Source: Pigmentiphaga sp. NML030171
GTDB lineage: Bacteria; Pseudomonadota; Gammaproteobacteria; Burkholderiales; Burkholderiaceae_B
DNA: 64,000 nt
Direction of reading: 5' to 3'
NCBI RefSeq assembly: GCF_002188635.1
Contig: NZ_NINX01000003.1
Span: forward strand, 21,426 to 85,425
The notes under the pieces were generated by a model. It was not told the DNA's origin and searched no databases. It saw only the letters and a list, made by a program, of their open reading frames with translations. Below, piece by piece: positions 43,276-52,083 of this stretch (position 1 is its first letter; each line of letters begins with the position of its first letter). The translations under genes and the position numbers were made by a program.

Positions 43276-43773
43276 ATGCTCACGACAGAAACGGCCACCA
43301 TGCTGGCGAACTACGGCAACTGGGCGGACCAGGTACTTTTCAAAGCGATGCGGGCACTGCCCGAAGGCGCGGTCACGCAACGCCGCCAGACGCTGTTCGG
43401 ATCGATGATCGGGACGTTGAACCACAACTACCAGGTGGACCTGATCTGGCGCGCCCACCTGCTGGGGGAAAAACACGGCTTCTCGACCCGCCGCGATCTG
43501 CTGCATCCCGACCTGGACACCCTCGTGGTGGAGCAGTTGAAGGTCAACCAGTGGTACATCGACTGGGCCGCCAGCCAGACCCCGGACAGCCTGGGCGAGC
43601 GGTTGAAGTTCAATTTCGTATCGGGACAGGCGGCCGAGATGGCCCGGGGCGGAATGTTCCTGCACATCGTCAACCACAAGACGTACCACCGCGGCTGGGT
43701 CTGTGAGATGTTCTTCGATGCCGGCGTCAATCCTCCGGAAACCGATCTGTCGGTCTACCTGACCGAAGGGTGA
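43276..43773 (+). CDS. DinB/YfiT-family putative metalloenzyme
   Basis: 165 residues with the four-helix-bundle DinB fold. The three-histidine metal site is suggested by TLNHNYQVD near residue 50 and LHIVNHKTYHRG near 137. DinB-like proteins include thiol-dependent transferases and stress-induced proteins of unknown substrate. It stands alone between the sensor cyclase and a GntR regulator on a separate promoter region that carries the double dyad. Confidence 0.85.
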   Translation: MLTTETATMLANYGNWADQVLFKAMRALPEGAVTQRRQTLFGSMIGTLNHNYQVDLIWRAHLLGEKHGFSTRRDLLHPDLDTLVVEQLKVNQWYIDWAASQTPDSLGERLKFNFVSGQAAEMARGGMFLHIVNHKTYHRGWVCEMFFDAGVNPPETDLSVYLTEG

Positions 43774-43853
43774 GCAAACCGGTAGTACCATGCACGCTTG
43801 CCGGCCGCCCGCCGCGTCCGGTCCTCAATCCGTGCAGGGAAGATCCACAGCGC

Positions 43854-44591
43854 ATGCGTTCCATAGGCCGCACACGAAGTCTGTCCGAAGAACTCGTGCA
43901 GCTCATGTCCGAGAAAATCCACGGCAAGATGTGGAAGCCCGGCGACAAGCTGCCGACGGAAGCCGAGATCATGCAGGAGTACGGCGTCAGCCGCACGGTG
44001 GTGCGCGAGGCCATCTCGCGCCTGCAGGCGGCGCGCATGGTCGAGACCCGGCACGGCATCGGCACCTTCCTGCTGGAACCGCCGGTGGCGCCGCTGCGGC
44101 TCGATACCAAGGATGCGGTCACGGTGCTGGACGTGATGGCGGTGCTTGAACTGCGCATCACGGTCGAGACCGAGGCCGCCCGCCTGGCCGCGCAGCGGCG
44201 CACTGAACAGGACCTGGCGGAGCTGCGGCGCACGCTGGCGGCGTTCGAGGCGCAGATCGAGCCGGGCGGCGACACCGTCACGGCGGACCTGGCCTTCCAC
44301 CAGCAGGTGGCCATCGCCACCGGCAACCGCTACTTCCACGAGATCCTGGCGCAGATGGGCGCCACCATCATTCCCCGGACGCGCGTCGATACCGCCGAAC
44401 TGGCGCGCGACGACCGGCGGGCCTACCTGACGCGCGTGCATCGCGAACACCTGGCGATCTACGAAGCCATCGCCCGCCAGGACGGGGACGCCGCGCACGC
44501 CGCGATGCGCGCCCATCTGGCCCGGAGCCGGGAAAAGCTGCGGCAGGCCTATGCCGCCGGCCAGGGCGACGAGGCGGCGGCCACCATCTAA
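43854..44591 (+). CDS. GntR-family regulator (FCD subfamily), probably of sugar-acid catabolism
   Basis: 245 residues from the ATG at 43854; an in-frame ATG at 43770 adds a Pro-rich stretch not seen in the family. The winged helix is EKIHGKMWKPGDKLPTEAEI then GVSRTVVREAISRLQAARMV. The FCD domain supplies Asp and His metal ligands (DLAFHQQVAIATGN). It lies 111 bp upstream of the 5-dehydro-4-deoxyglucarate dehydratase gene on the same strand, so it is probably a glucarate/galactarate-responsive repressor of that gene. Confidence 0.9.
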   Translation: MRSIGRTRSLSEELVQLMSEKIHGKMWKPGDKLPTEAEIMQEYGVSRTVVREAISRLQAARMVETRHGIGTFLLEPPVAPLRLDTKDAVTVLDVMAVLELRITVETEAARLAAQRRTEQDLAELRRTLAAFEAQIEPGGDTVTADLAFHQQVAIATGNRYFHEILAQMGATIIPRTRVDTAELARDDRRAYLTRVHREHLAIYEAIARQDGDAAHAAMRAHLARSREKLRQAYAAGQGDEAAATI

Positions 44592-44702
44592 CGTCCCACG
44601 CGGGCGGCAAACCGCGTCGCCGCATCATTGCCTTCTCCCAATTTAAGTTGTACGATGACTGACGACATATCACTTGTCCCCCTTTCACTACCGGATTCCG
44701 TC

Positions 44703-45614
44703 ATGACCCCTCAAGAGCTGAAGGCCACGATTTCCCAGGGATTGCTCTCTTTTCCCGTCACCGATTTCGACCGGAACGGCGATTTCGCGCCCAAGGGCTA
44801 CGCCGCCCGGCTGGAATGGCTGGCCCCCTACGGGGCCAGCGCGCTGTTCGCGGCGGGCGGCACGGGCGAGTTCTTTTCGCTGACGCCGGCCGACTATTCG
44901 GCCGTGGTGAAGACGGCGGTGGACGTGTGCGAGAAGCGCGTTCCCATCCTGGCGGGCGCCGGCGGCCCCACCCGCACGGCCATCGCCTATGCGCAAGAGG
45001 CGCAGCGCCTGGGCGCCAAGGGCGTCCTCCTGATGCCCCACTACCTGACCGAGGCCAGCGAAGCCGGCATCGAGGCTCACGTGGAGCAGGTCTGCAAGTC
45101 GCTGGACATAGGCGTGATCTTCTACAACCGTGCCAACTCGCGGCTCGGGCCGGCCGCGCTGTCGCGTCTGGCGGACCGCTGCCCCAACCTGATCGGCTTC
45201 AAGGACGGCATGGGCGACATCGAAGCCATGGTGCGCGTGCGCCGCGGCCTGGGCGACCGCTTCGCCTACCTGGGCGGGCTGCCGACCGCGGAAGTCTACG
45301 CGGCGGCCTACAAGGCACTGGGCGTGCCCGTGTATTCGTCGGCCGTCTTCAACTTCATTCCCAAGACCGCGATGGCGTTCTACCAGGCCGTGGCCAAGGA
45401 CGACGCGCAGACCATCGGCCGCCTGCTGGACGAGTTCTTCCTGCCCTACCTGGAAATCCGCAACCGCCGCGCCGGCTACGCGGTCAGCATCGTCAAGGCC
45501 GGTGCCCGCCTGGTCGGCCACGACGCGGGCCCGGTCCGCGCGCCGCTGACCGACCTGGACCAGGACGAGATGCAGCGCCTGGCAGCGCTGATCGAGAAGG
45601 TGGGCGGGCAGTAG
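44703..45614 (+). CDS. kdgD: 5-dehydro-4-deoxyglucarate dehydratase
   Basis: 303 residues, a Class I aldolase-fold member of the DapA family. The Schiff-base lysine is Lys167 ([10 protein letters not shown]), the catalytic Tyr is Tyr141 (IFYNRAN), and the carboxylate-binding [11 protein letters not shown] replaces the GTTGE of DapA. The FKDGxGD context is specific for KdgD. It dehydrates and decarboxylates 5-keto-4-deoxyglucarate to 2-oxoglutarate semialdehyde. The start is the ATG at 44703; an upstream frame to 44628 is not supported. Regulation by the preceding GntR protein is likely; an AT-rich stretch before the start (44640-44680) may hold the promoter. Confidence 0.92.
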   Translation: MTPQELKATISQGLLSFPVTDFDRNGDFAPKGYAARLEWLAPYGASALFAAGGTGEFFSLTPADYSAVVKTAVDVCEKRVPILAGAGGPTRTAIAYAQEAQRLGAKGVLLMPHYLTEASEAGIEAHVEQVCKSLDIGVIFYNRANSRLGPAALSRLADRCPNLIGFKDGMGDIEAMVRVRRGLGDRFAYLGGLPTAEVYAAAYKALGVPVYSSAVFNFIPKTAMAFYQAVAKDDAQTIGRLLDEFFLPYLEIRNRRAGYAVSIVKAGARLVGHDAGPVRAPLTDLDQDEMQRLAALIEKVGGQ

Positions 45615-45618
45615 GCGG

Positions 45619-47007
45619 TCAGCCCAGGCTTTCCGGATCCAGGCGCGCCGCTTCCCGTCGCCGCGCCAGGAAGGTCACGCCCCACATCACCACCCCCAGG
45701 GCCAGCAGCCAGCCAGCCACCTCGTACTGGATGGGATCGCGGCCGGTGAAGGGCGTGACCATGAACAGGCACACCACCGCTCCCAGCACGGCCAGCGGCG
45801 TCCAGGTGCGGAAATGCGGATGCCCGACGCGGTCGCCGCGCAGCAGCAGCACCGCGACGTTGACGAACGCGAACACGCCCAGCAGCAGCAGGGCCGTGGT
45901 GCCGCCCAGCGCGCGGATGGCCTCGGAGTCGCTGGCCGCGGACACCAGCACGATCAGGCCCACCGCCAGCACGGTGGTGAACAGGATGGCGGTCCACGGC
46001 GTCTGCGTGCGCGCGTGCACGTGCGAAAGAAAGGAAGGCAGCACGCCCTGGCGCGACATGCCGTACAACAGGCGGCTGGCCATCATCATGTTGATCAGCG
46101 CCGAGTTGGCGACCGCGAACATGGAGATGACGGGCATGATCACTTCCATGGGCAGGCCGGGCGCGGCGCGCTTGACCACCAGCACCAGCGGCGTGGAGCT
46201 GGAGGCCAGTTCGCCCACGGGTATCAGCGCCACGGCGCAGATGGACACCAGCACGTAGATGGTGGCCGTCAGCCCCAGCCCGGTCAGCAGCACCTTGGGG
46301 AAGATGCGGTTGGGGTCGTGGGTTTCCTCGGCCATGTTGACCGAGTCCTCGAAGCCCACCATGGCGTAGAAGGCCAGCGCGGTGGCCGAGGTGATGGCCA
46401 GGAAGACACTCTTGTCCTCGGGCGTATCGAAGGCCACCACGCGCGAGAAGTCGGCCTGCCCGCCCGCGATCGCATAGAAACCCAGCAGTATCACCAGCAG
46501 CAGGCCGCTCAGTTCGACCAGGGTCAGCACCACGTTGGTCTTGACGCTTTCGGACACGCCGCGCAGGTTGACGCACATGACCAGCAGCATGAAACCCACC
46601 GCGCCCAGCGTGGTCAGCGTGGGACTGGCGTCGATGCCCAGGGACACGAACAGGTTGGCGGCGAAGGCCTGCGAAGCGGTCGAGGCCGAGGTCAGGCCCG
46701 AGCACATCACGGTGAAGCAGATGATGAAGGTCAGGAAGTGCAGGCCGAAGGCCTTGTGTACGTACAGCGCGGCGCCCGCCGCGCGGGGATACTTCGTGAC
46801 GAGTTCGAGATACGAGAAGGCGGTAAGCAGCGCGATCAGGAAGGCGGCCAGGAAGGGCGCCCAGGCCGCCCCGCCCACTTCGCCGGCCACCTGGCCGGTC
46901 AGGGCATAGACGCCGGTGCCCAGGATGTCCCCCACGATGAACAGTAGCAACAACTTGGGCCCCATCACGCGTTTCAGGGGAGTGCCGCCCTCTTGCGCTG
47001 CCGCCAT
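45619..47007 (-). CDS. APC-superfamily amino acid permease
   Basis: 462 residues with about twelve hydrophobic helices. The first helix motif GDILGTGVYALTGQVAGEVG is the APC consensus for substrate binding, and GFEDSVNMAEETHDPNRIFP is the classical loop after helix six. It probably imports an amino acid or polyamine by proton symport across the inner membrane. It is convergent with the dehydratase gene (4 bp). The neighbouring operon does not clearly need it, so the substrate is left open. Confidence 0.9.
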   Translation of the reverse strand: MAAAQEGGTPLKRVMGPKLLLLFIVGDILGTGVYALTGQVAGEVGGAAWAPFLAAFLIALLTAFSYLELVTKYPRAAGAALYVHKAFGLHFLTFIICFTVMCSGLTSASTASQAFAANLFVSLGIDASPTLTTLGAVGFMLLVMCVNLRGVSESVKTNVVLTLVELSGLLLVILLGFYAIAGGQADFSRVVAFDTPEDKSVFLAITSATALAFYAMVGFEDSVNMAEETHDPNRIFPKVLLTGLGLTATIYVLVSICAVALIPVGELASSSTPLVLVVKRAAPGLPMEVIMPVISMFAVANSALINMMMASRLLYGMSRQGVLPSFLSHVHARTQTPWTAILFTTVLAVGLIVLVSAASDSEAIRALGGTTALLLLGVFAFVNVAVLLLRGDRVGHPHFRTWTPLAVLGAVVCLFMVTPFTGRDPIQYEVAGWLLALGVVMWGVTFLARRREAARLDPESLG

Positions 47008-47101
47008 CGTGAGCCTCTTCGCGGGTATGCCGATGGATCGATTCTAGTGGGCACGCATTCCGTGCGTGTGTTGCTCATGCAACCGAATGTCTCGGCCCGG
47101 C

Positions 47102-48085
47102 TCAATCTACCCTGGCGTTGGACCGCCGCACCGCATCTCCCCAGGCTTGCAGTTCCGCTTCTACGTGGGTGCGGAATTCGGCGGGAGACCCACCGGCCGC
47201 CTCGACCGCGCGCTCATTCAGCGTCTGCCGAATCTCCGGCGTGGCCAGGGCACGGTTCACCGCTGCGTTCAGGCGATCGACGATGGCGACCGAGGTGCCG
47301 GCGGGCGCCCACAGGCCGTCCCAGGCCATGACGCTGAAGTCCGCGACTCCGCTCTCGGCCAGGGTGGGAAGCTCCGGTACCTGGGGCGAACGCACCGGAC
47401 TGCTGACGGCCAGGCCGCGCAACCGGCCGTTCCTGACCATGGGCAGGGGAATGGGCATGACATCGATCATCAGCGATATTTGTCCGCCCATCAGGTCCTT
47501 GAGCGATGCCGCGTTGCCGTTGTACGGCACGTGCACCATCCTGATGCCCGCCTTGGCCGCCAGCATCTCGGCGGCCAAGTGCGACGTGGTGCCATTGCCG
47601 CCCGAGCCGTAGACATACTTGCCGGGGTTGTCCTTCAGGAGACGGAGCAGCTCGGGCATGGTGGTGGCGGGGAAATCGGAGCGCACCACGACGATCAGGG
47701 GCAGTTTGGTGAATTGCGCGATGGCGGCGAAATCCTTGACCGGATCAAAGCCCGTAGCGGCGCCGTAGAGGGACTTGTTGATAGCGTGGGTGCCGTTGGT
47801 GCCATACAGCAAGGTATAGCCGTCGGCTGCCGCACGCGCCACGTACTGCGCGCCGATATTGCCGCCCGCGCCCGGCCGGTTCTCTACCACGACCGTCTGC
47901 CCCAGCTCCTTCTGTAGCATGGTTCCCAGCAGGCGTCCCTGCACGTCGCCGCCACTACCCGCCGGGAACGGAACCACGAGATGAATGGGTTTGGCGGGAT
48001 AAGCTTCCTGCGACAGTGCGAGGCCCGGCGCCGACAGCGCGCACGCCAGGCCGGCGACGGACAGGCTGGACAACATGGTTTTCAT
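47102..48085 (-). CDS. Bug/TctC-family periplasmic solute receptor
   Basis: 327 residues from the ATG at 48085, with AGGAGG well placed upstream. Signal peptide MKTMLSSLSVAGLACALSAP, then SQEAYPAKPIHLVVPFPAGSGGD, with a complete ligand loop. It lies 41 bp downstream of the BKACE gene on the same strand, so the two share the palindrome-controlled promoter. The 94-bp stretch between its stop and the permease start holds only a short dyad (CACGCA-N5-TGCGTG at 47052-47068), a possible weak terminator. Confidence 0.92.
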   Translation of the reverse strand: MKTMLSSLSVAGLACALSAPGLALSQEAYPAKPIHLVVPFPAGSGGDVQGRLLGTMLQKELGQTVVVENRPGAGGNIGAQYVARAAADGYTLLYGTNGTHAINKSLYGAATGFDPVKDFAAIAQFTKLPLIVVVRSDFPATTMPELLRLLKDNPGKYVYGSGGNGTTSHLAAEMLAAKAGIRMVHVPYNGNAASLKDLMGGQISLMIDVMPIPLPMVRNGRLRGLAVSSPVRSPQVPELPTLAESGVADFSVMAWDGLWAPAGTSVAIVDRLNAAVNRALATPEIRQTLNERAVEAAGGSPAEFRTHVEAELQAWGDAVRRSNARVD

Positions 48086-48126
48086 GGGATGCCTCCTGGG
48101 AGGCGGCCGCCTTGGCCGCCGACTGT

Positions 48127-49083
48127 TCATGGCTTGGCGGGCAGCCCGACGAGCGCCCGGTATTGGTTGGCGGAAGCCGGCGTGCGGCCCAGCAGTCCCG
48201 CGATGTCGCGAGCCATGCCGAACATCTCCAGATTGCTCTTTAGCCGCTCGTCGCGATGCGGGTGTTTCCACGGCGTGTCCTCGGTGCCGACACGGATGTG
48301 CAGTCCCATCATCGTGGCCAGCGTGGTCATGTAGAGCGACGCGCGCCCCGCGGCACATACGGTGATGACGCTATCCGGGTCGATCTTGCGGATCTGGTCA
48401 ACCATCAGGAACAGATGTCGGCTCATGTCCTGCGCGTCGCTTACCCAGGTGCCGGAAATGAGCGTCCTGCCCACGTCGAAGGGCAAGCCGTACAGCACGA
48501 TCCAGTTGTACGGCTTCTTCAGAATGCCCGTGTCGATCAGCTTGCGCTTGGCCAGCTCGATCTCGCCCGAACTATGAATGGCGATTTCCGGTTTGACGCC
48601 ATGTTCCTCCAAGGCCTGGACGGCGGGAATCATGAAGGCATCCGGATGTCCCGAGGCGCATGGCGCGACCTCGGCCAACCCCGCGCGGGCCGGACTGACG
48701 CATACGTCGAAGGATTCGCCGTTCAGGATGTTCAGATTGGGGACGAAGTCGGTGCCAAAGCGCCGACGCAGCGGATCGAGCACGAGCGAGTAGGCTTCGA
48801 CCGGTGGAATGTCCCGATCCAACCGCCGGCCCCGCTCGTCCACCACCCACGTAAAGTCCAGATGCACGCCGCAGGCGCCGGCCTCGATGACGTCGGACGC
48901 GGCATCGACATAGTGCTGGATGGACGAATGGCCCGCCCCCTCGTCCAGGCGCGCCGCCACCGCGGTGTTGATGGCGATCGTGGCGGGAATATCCCACCGA
49001 GGCTGGACACTGGCGTCCGCAACAAAGCGGTACTCCTCCATCTCCCGGCGCGCGGCCTCCCACAACGGCAAACGTTCCTGCAT
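48127..49083 (-). CDS. BKACE-family (beta-keto acid cleavage enzyme) protein, divergent
   Basis: 318 residues. BKACE enzymes use Zn to exchange a beta-keto acid with acetyl-CoA. The C-terminal LHIRVGTEDTPWK is the family's RVGxED motif, and the TIM-barrel strands match (ATIAINTAV, ACGVHLDFTW, IAIHSSGEIEL). The usual HxH metal pair at the second strand reads His74-Leu-Asp76, so one zinc ligand is changed. A GGAGG site directly precedes the ATG at 49083. It is divergent from a MarR gene across the 54-bp palindrome and is followed by a Bug receptor. Confidence 0.75.
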   Translation of the reverse strand: MQERLPLWEAARREMEEYRFVADASVQPRWDIPATIAINTAVAARLDEGAGHSSIQHYVDAASDVIEAGACGVHLDFTWVVDERGRRLDRDIPPVEAYSLVLDPLRRRFGTDFVPNLNILNGESFDVCVSPARAGLAEVAPCASGHPDAFMIPAVQALEEHGVKPEIAIHSSGEIELAKRKLIDTGILKKPYNWIVLYGLPFDVGRTLISGTWVSDAQDMSRHLFLMVDQIRKIDPDSVITVCAAGRASLYMTTLATMMGLHIRVGTEDTPWKHPHRDERLKSNLEMFGMARDIAGLLGRTPASANQYRALVGLPAKP

Positions 49084-49093
49084 GACAGCCTCC

Positions 49094-49147
49094 GATCCGT
49101 GTCGTGAATTAATTCGTTCTAGATCGAATTAATTCACGACACGGATC
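49094..49147. promoter_or_regulatory. 54-bp near-perfect palindrome between BKACE and MarR genes
   Basis: Perfect 23-bp arms (49094-49116 and 49125-49147; inner part GTGTCGTGAATTAATTCG) flank an 8-base centre, TTCTAGAT, in which only the outer T:T pair is unmatched. All 54 bases are thus symmetric except one pair. The core is AT-rich within GC-rich DNA. It begins 11 bp upstream of the BKACE start, directly behind its ribosome-binding site, and lies 116 bp before the MarR start. It is most likely the MarR operator; a hairpin in the BKACE leader RNA is also possible. Confidence 0.85.
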
Positions 49148-49263
49148 AAAAGACAAGGCCCCTAGGGAAAATACCGCCTGTTTCGACAACGGCGTTTTTC
49201 ATTGCGCCGGGTTTGCAGGCATCATTGCGGCAGACGCCGGCAGCCGGCCAGGAAACCGTTTGC

Positions 49264-49788
49264 ATGAAACCAGCTAGTACGAAGAAGACCGGGACCCGAT
49301 CGACATCCACGAAGCGCAGAGCCCCCCCGGGACACGAGCATTTCGATGAGCGCGACCGCACGATCGCCTGGGTCATCCGCACACTGCACCGCCTGTACAC
49401 CGCCAAGGCCCAGGACATCTTGGACGAGGACAAGATCACCATCGCCCACTGGTATTACCTGCGCGTCCTGGCCACGCATGGCCAGCTCACCCAGCTCGAA
49501 CTGAGCCGCCGCGTGGGCATCGCCTCGAACACCGCCGTACCCGCGCTGGAGAACATGGAAAGAATGGGCCTGGTCACCCGGGCCCGCGACCCCGACGACC
49601 GCCGCAAGCACCAGGTCGAATTGACCGAACGGGGCCGGGCACTGGTCGACAAGCTGCTGCCGCGCATGGTCGACATGCTGGAAGAGTCGATCACCGGCGC
49701 CACCGTCGACGAGGTCCGGACGTTCTGGAAGGTGCTGCTCCTGGTCGAAGGCAACCTTCGCGACGAGGCCGACGGCGGCTTCGATTGA
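49264..49788 (+). CDS. MarR-family transcriptional regulator
   Basis: 174 residues from the ATG at 49264. The first ~25 residues are strongly basic and Thr/Ser-rich (MKPASTKKTGTRSTSTKRRA), an unusual N-terminal arm that may contact DNA. The winged helix is LTQLELSRRVGIASNTAVPA then LENMERMGLVTRARDPDDRR. It is divergent from the BKACE-Bug operon, with the 54-bp palindrome in between, so autoregulation plus control of that operon is the simplest reading. The ligand may be an aromatic or keto acid. Confidence 0.9.
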   Translation: MKPASTKKTGTRSTSTKRRAPPGHEHFDERDRTIAWVIRTLHRLYTAKAQDILDEDKITIAHWYYLRVLATHGQLTQLELSRRVGIASNTAVPALENMERMGLVTRARDPDDRRKHQVELTERGRALVDKLLPRMVDMLEESITGATVDEVRTFWKVLLLVEGNLRDEADGGFD

Positions 49789-49955
49789 CGCCGGGTGCGG
49801 ATCCGGAGTTTCGCGCTATCCTTGCGGGGACCCGCGGCCGGCCCCGGCCTCCGCTCTGTTACACCCTTTGCCCGCCGCCCCGTGCCCCCACGCGCCGCAA
49901 TGCACCGATCCCCGCCGTCATTTCCCGCCATCCCGCTCCCGCAAGGAGCCGCCTG

Positions 49956-50861
49956 ATGGGCGTCTTCCACATCTATTTCTCCATCCTCAGCCTGCTGGCC
50001 CCGCTCATGGTGGTCATCGGCGTCGGCACCACCTGGGGCAAGCTGGGACACGCATTCCCGGCCCAGTTCGTCACGGTGCTGGCCACTACCGTCACCACGC
50101 CGGCGCTGGTGTTCAACACCCTGGTCACGACCCAGCTCAGCAACGAGATCATGGCCACGGTGGCCGGCGCCACGGTGCTGGCGCTGGGGCTGTGCATGGG
50201 CGTCTCGGCGCTGGCGCTCAAGCTGTGCAAGCTGCCGGTGCGCAAGCTGCTCCAGACCACGTCCTTCCCGAACGCCGGCAACCTGGGGCTGCCCATCACG
50301 CACCTGGCTTTCGGCGACGCCGGACTGTCGACCTCGATCGCGTTCTTCGCCGTGTGCTCGTTCATCCAGCACACCGTGGGCGTGCGCACGCTGCCCAGCG
50401 CGGACGGCATGCCGGCGGCCTGGAAAAGCCCCATCCTGATCGCCTCGGTGCTGGCCGTGGCCTGCCGGGTCTTCAGCTACACGCCGCCGCAGTGGATCAT
50501 GGAGTCGGCCCAGCTGCTGGGCAGCATGACGGTGCCGCTGATGCTGCTGGGGCTGGGCCACGCCCTGGCGCTGATTCCCGCGGCCGGCCTGAAGCTGGGC
50601 GGCATCGTCGGCGCCATCCGGCTCGTGGCGGGCCTGGCCACGGGCGCGGCGGCGGCATGGCTGGTGGGGCTGCCGGCCGACATGATCGGCAACGTGGCCC
50701 TGCAGATGGGCATGCCCTGCGCGGTGGTCAGCTATATGTACGCGCGCCGCTATACCGACATGGGCGACACCGCGGCGGGCGCGGTACTGATTTCGACCGT
50801 GGTGTTCCTGATCCTGGCGCCTTTCCTGCTATGGCTGCTGGGGTCGCCCGTGGCGGGCTGA
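49956..50861 (+). CDS. AEC-family (auxin efflux carrier type) transporter
   Basis: 301 residues from the ATG at 49956, with AAGGAG upstream. About ten helices are present. The motif SFPNAGNLGLPITHLAFG is the family's crossing-helix asparagine/proline signature, repeated in a second half by ALQMGMPCAVVSYMYARRY. Bacterial members carry malate, malonate or other carboxylates. It lies 167 bp after the MarR gene and is convergent with the AraC gene (9 bp). The 49789-49955 gap shows no gene. Confidence 0.87.
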   Translation: MGVFHIYFSILSLLAPLMVVIGVGTTWGKLGHAFPAQFVTVLATTVTTPALVFNTLVTTQLSNEIMATVAGATVLALGLCMGVSALALKLCKLPVRKLLQTTSFPNAGNLGLPITHLAFGDAGLSTSIAFFAVCSFIQHTVGVRTLPSADGMPAAWKSPILIASVLAVACRVFSYTPPQWIMESAQLLGSMTVPLMLLGLGHALALIPAAGLKLGGIVGAIRLVAGLATGAAAAWLVGLPADMIGNVALQMGMPCAVVSYMYARRYTDMGDTAAGAVLISTVVFLILAPFLLWLLGSPVAG

Positions 50862-50870
50862 ACCCGGCGT

Positions 50871-51836
50871 TCAGGCTTGCCCGGCGCGCCGGTGCTGCAT
50901 GGGCGTCATGCCGTAGCGGCCACGGAAGGCGCGCGAGAAATGCGCCTGGCTGGCGAAGCCCCAGCGATAGGCGATGTCGCCGATGGACAGCTTGCGGCTG
51001 CCCTCGTCCGCCAGTTCCTGGTGCGCGCGTTCGAGCCGCTTGTCCCAGATCCATTGGCTGACGCTGCGGTCCCGGTGTGCGAACAGGCGGTGCAATTGCC
51101 GCACGGACAGGCCCAGGGCGCGCGCCACCTTTTCTGCATCCAGCGCGGGATCGTTCAGGTGTTCGGCGATGAAGGCCTCGGCGCGCAGCAGCCGCCATGC
51201 GGCCATGTCGTTCAGTTCCCGCGCCGCGCCGGGATCGACCGCCGCGCGCAGCAGGTGCCGGGCCTGGTCGGCCACGCCCGGCACGGCGTCGGCGCGCGGC
51301 CGCTCGACGAAATCCACCGCCATGGTGCGCAGCGTGTTGGCCAGCAGCCGGCCGGTGCGCAGCCGGTTGTCCACCTGGATGGGCGCCGCGGGCCGCATCT
51401 CGCGCCGGCCCCGGAACAGGCGGTCGGCCTCGACCTCGACGATGATCTGGCGCATGTCGCCGGTAAAGCCGTACAGGTAGGGAATCGCGTTGGAATAGAC
51501 GATGACGTCGCCGGCGCGCACGGTGTAGCACTGGCCCGACTGGAACAGGAAGGCGTCGCCTTCGAGCAGGATGCAGGCGAAGATCGAATCCTTGGGATGG
51601 GTCTTGAGCAGCGAGCGCGTCCGTTCGATGACGTGCTGGTTGCCCCGGATCTCGGTGAAGGCGACGTCGTCCGCGTCGAACACGCGGCCCTGGGCGCGCA
51701 GGCCGTGCGGGTCGTAGGTCGAACAGGTCAGGCCAATCAGTTGCGAGGCGTTGTACGACTCCCAGAATGCCAGCCGCTGGGAAGACGGCACCTGGTCGGT
51801 CGATGCCTGCGCGCGAGGGGACAGGGTCGTGCTCAT
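50871..51836 (-). CDS. AraC-family transcriptional regulator (AraC_binding_2 type)
   Basis: 321 residues. The N-terminal ~190 residues match the XylS/FeaR-like sensory domain (SQRLAFWESYNASQLIGLTC, GDVIVYSNAIPYLYGFTG). The C-terminal HTH pair is LDAEKVARALGLSVRQLHRL, and SIGDIAYRWGFASQAHFSRA with FRGRYGMTPMQHRR. FeaR/XylS relatives activate aromatic amine or acid catabolism. It is divergent from the cupin dioxygenase operon (247-bp gap, 51837-52083, no gene; TACATT at about 52049 could be a -10). It is the likely activator of that operon. Confidence 0.88.
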   Translation of the reverse strand: MSTTLSPRAQASTDQVPSSQRLAFWESYNASQLIGLTCSTYDPHGLRAQGRVFDADDVAFTEIRGNQHVIERTRSLLKTHPKDSIFACILLEGDAFLFQSGQCYTVRAGDVIVYSNAIPYLYGFTGDMRQIIVEVEADRLFRGRREMRPAAPIQVDNRLRTGRLLANTLRTMAVDFVERPRADAVPGVADQARHLLRAAVDPGAARELNDMAAWRLLRAEAFIAEHLNDPALDAEKVARALGLSVRQLHRLFAHRDRSVSQWIWDKRLERAHQELADEGSRKLSIGDIAYRWGFASQAHFSRAFRGRYGMTPMQHRRAGQA

Positions 51837-52083
51837 GGTCGTGCCCGTGGGAGGACCGCCCGGCGACGGGGCGGATGGCGTCCAACATGGCGGCGGCGCC
51901 GCGGCTTATGGCGATGCTAGCACGGGCCGCCCGGCCCTCCGGCCCGGGTTGACCCTCGGGTACGGACCGCGCCCGTGGCCGCGGCCATGTCGCGCCCAGT
52001 CAAATTCGCCGTCCCGCCGGGTCAAGCGGCCGGACGGCGCGCTCGCTACATTGACACGATCCATCGAAGACCAGGAGGCCCCC

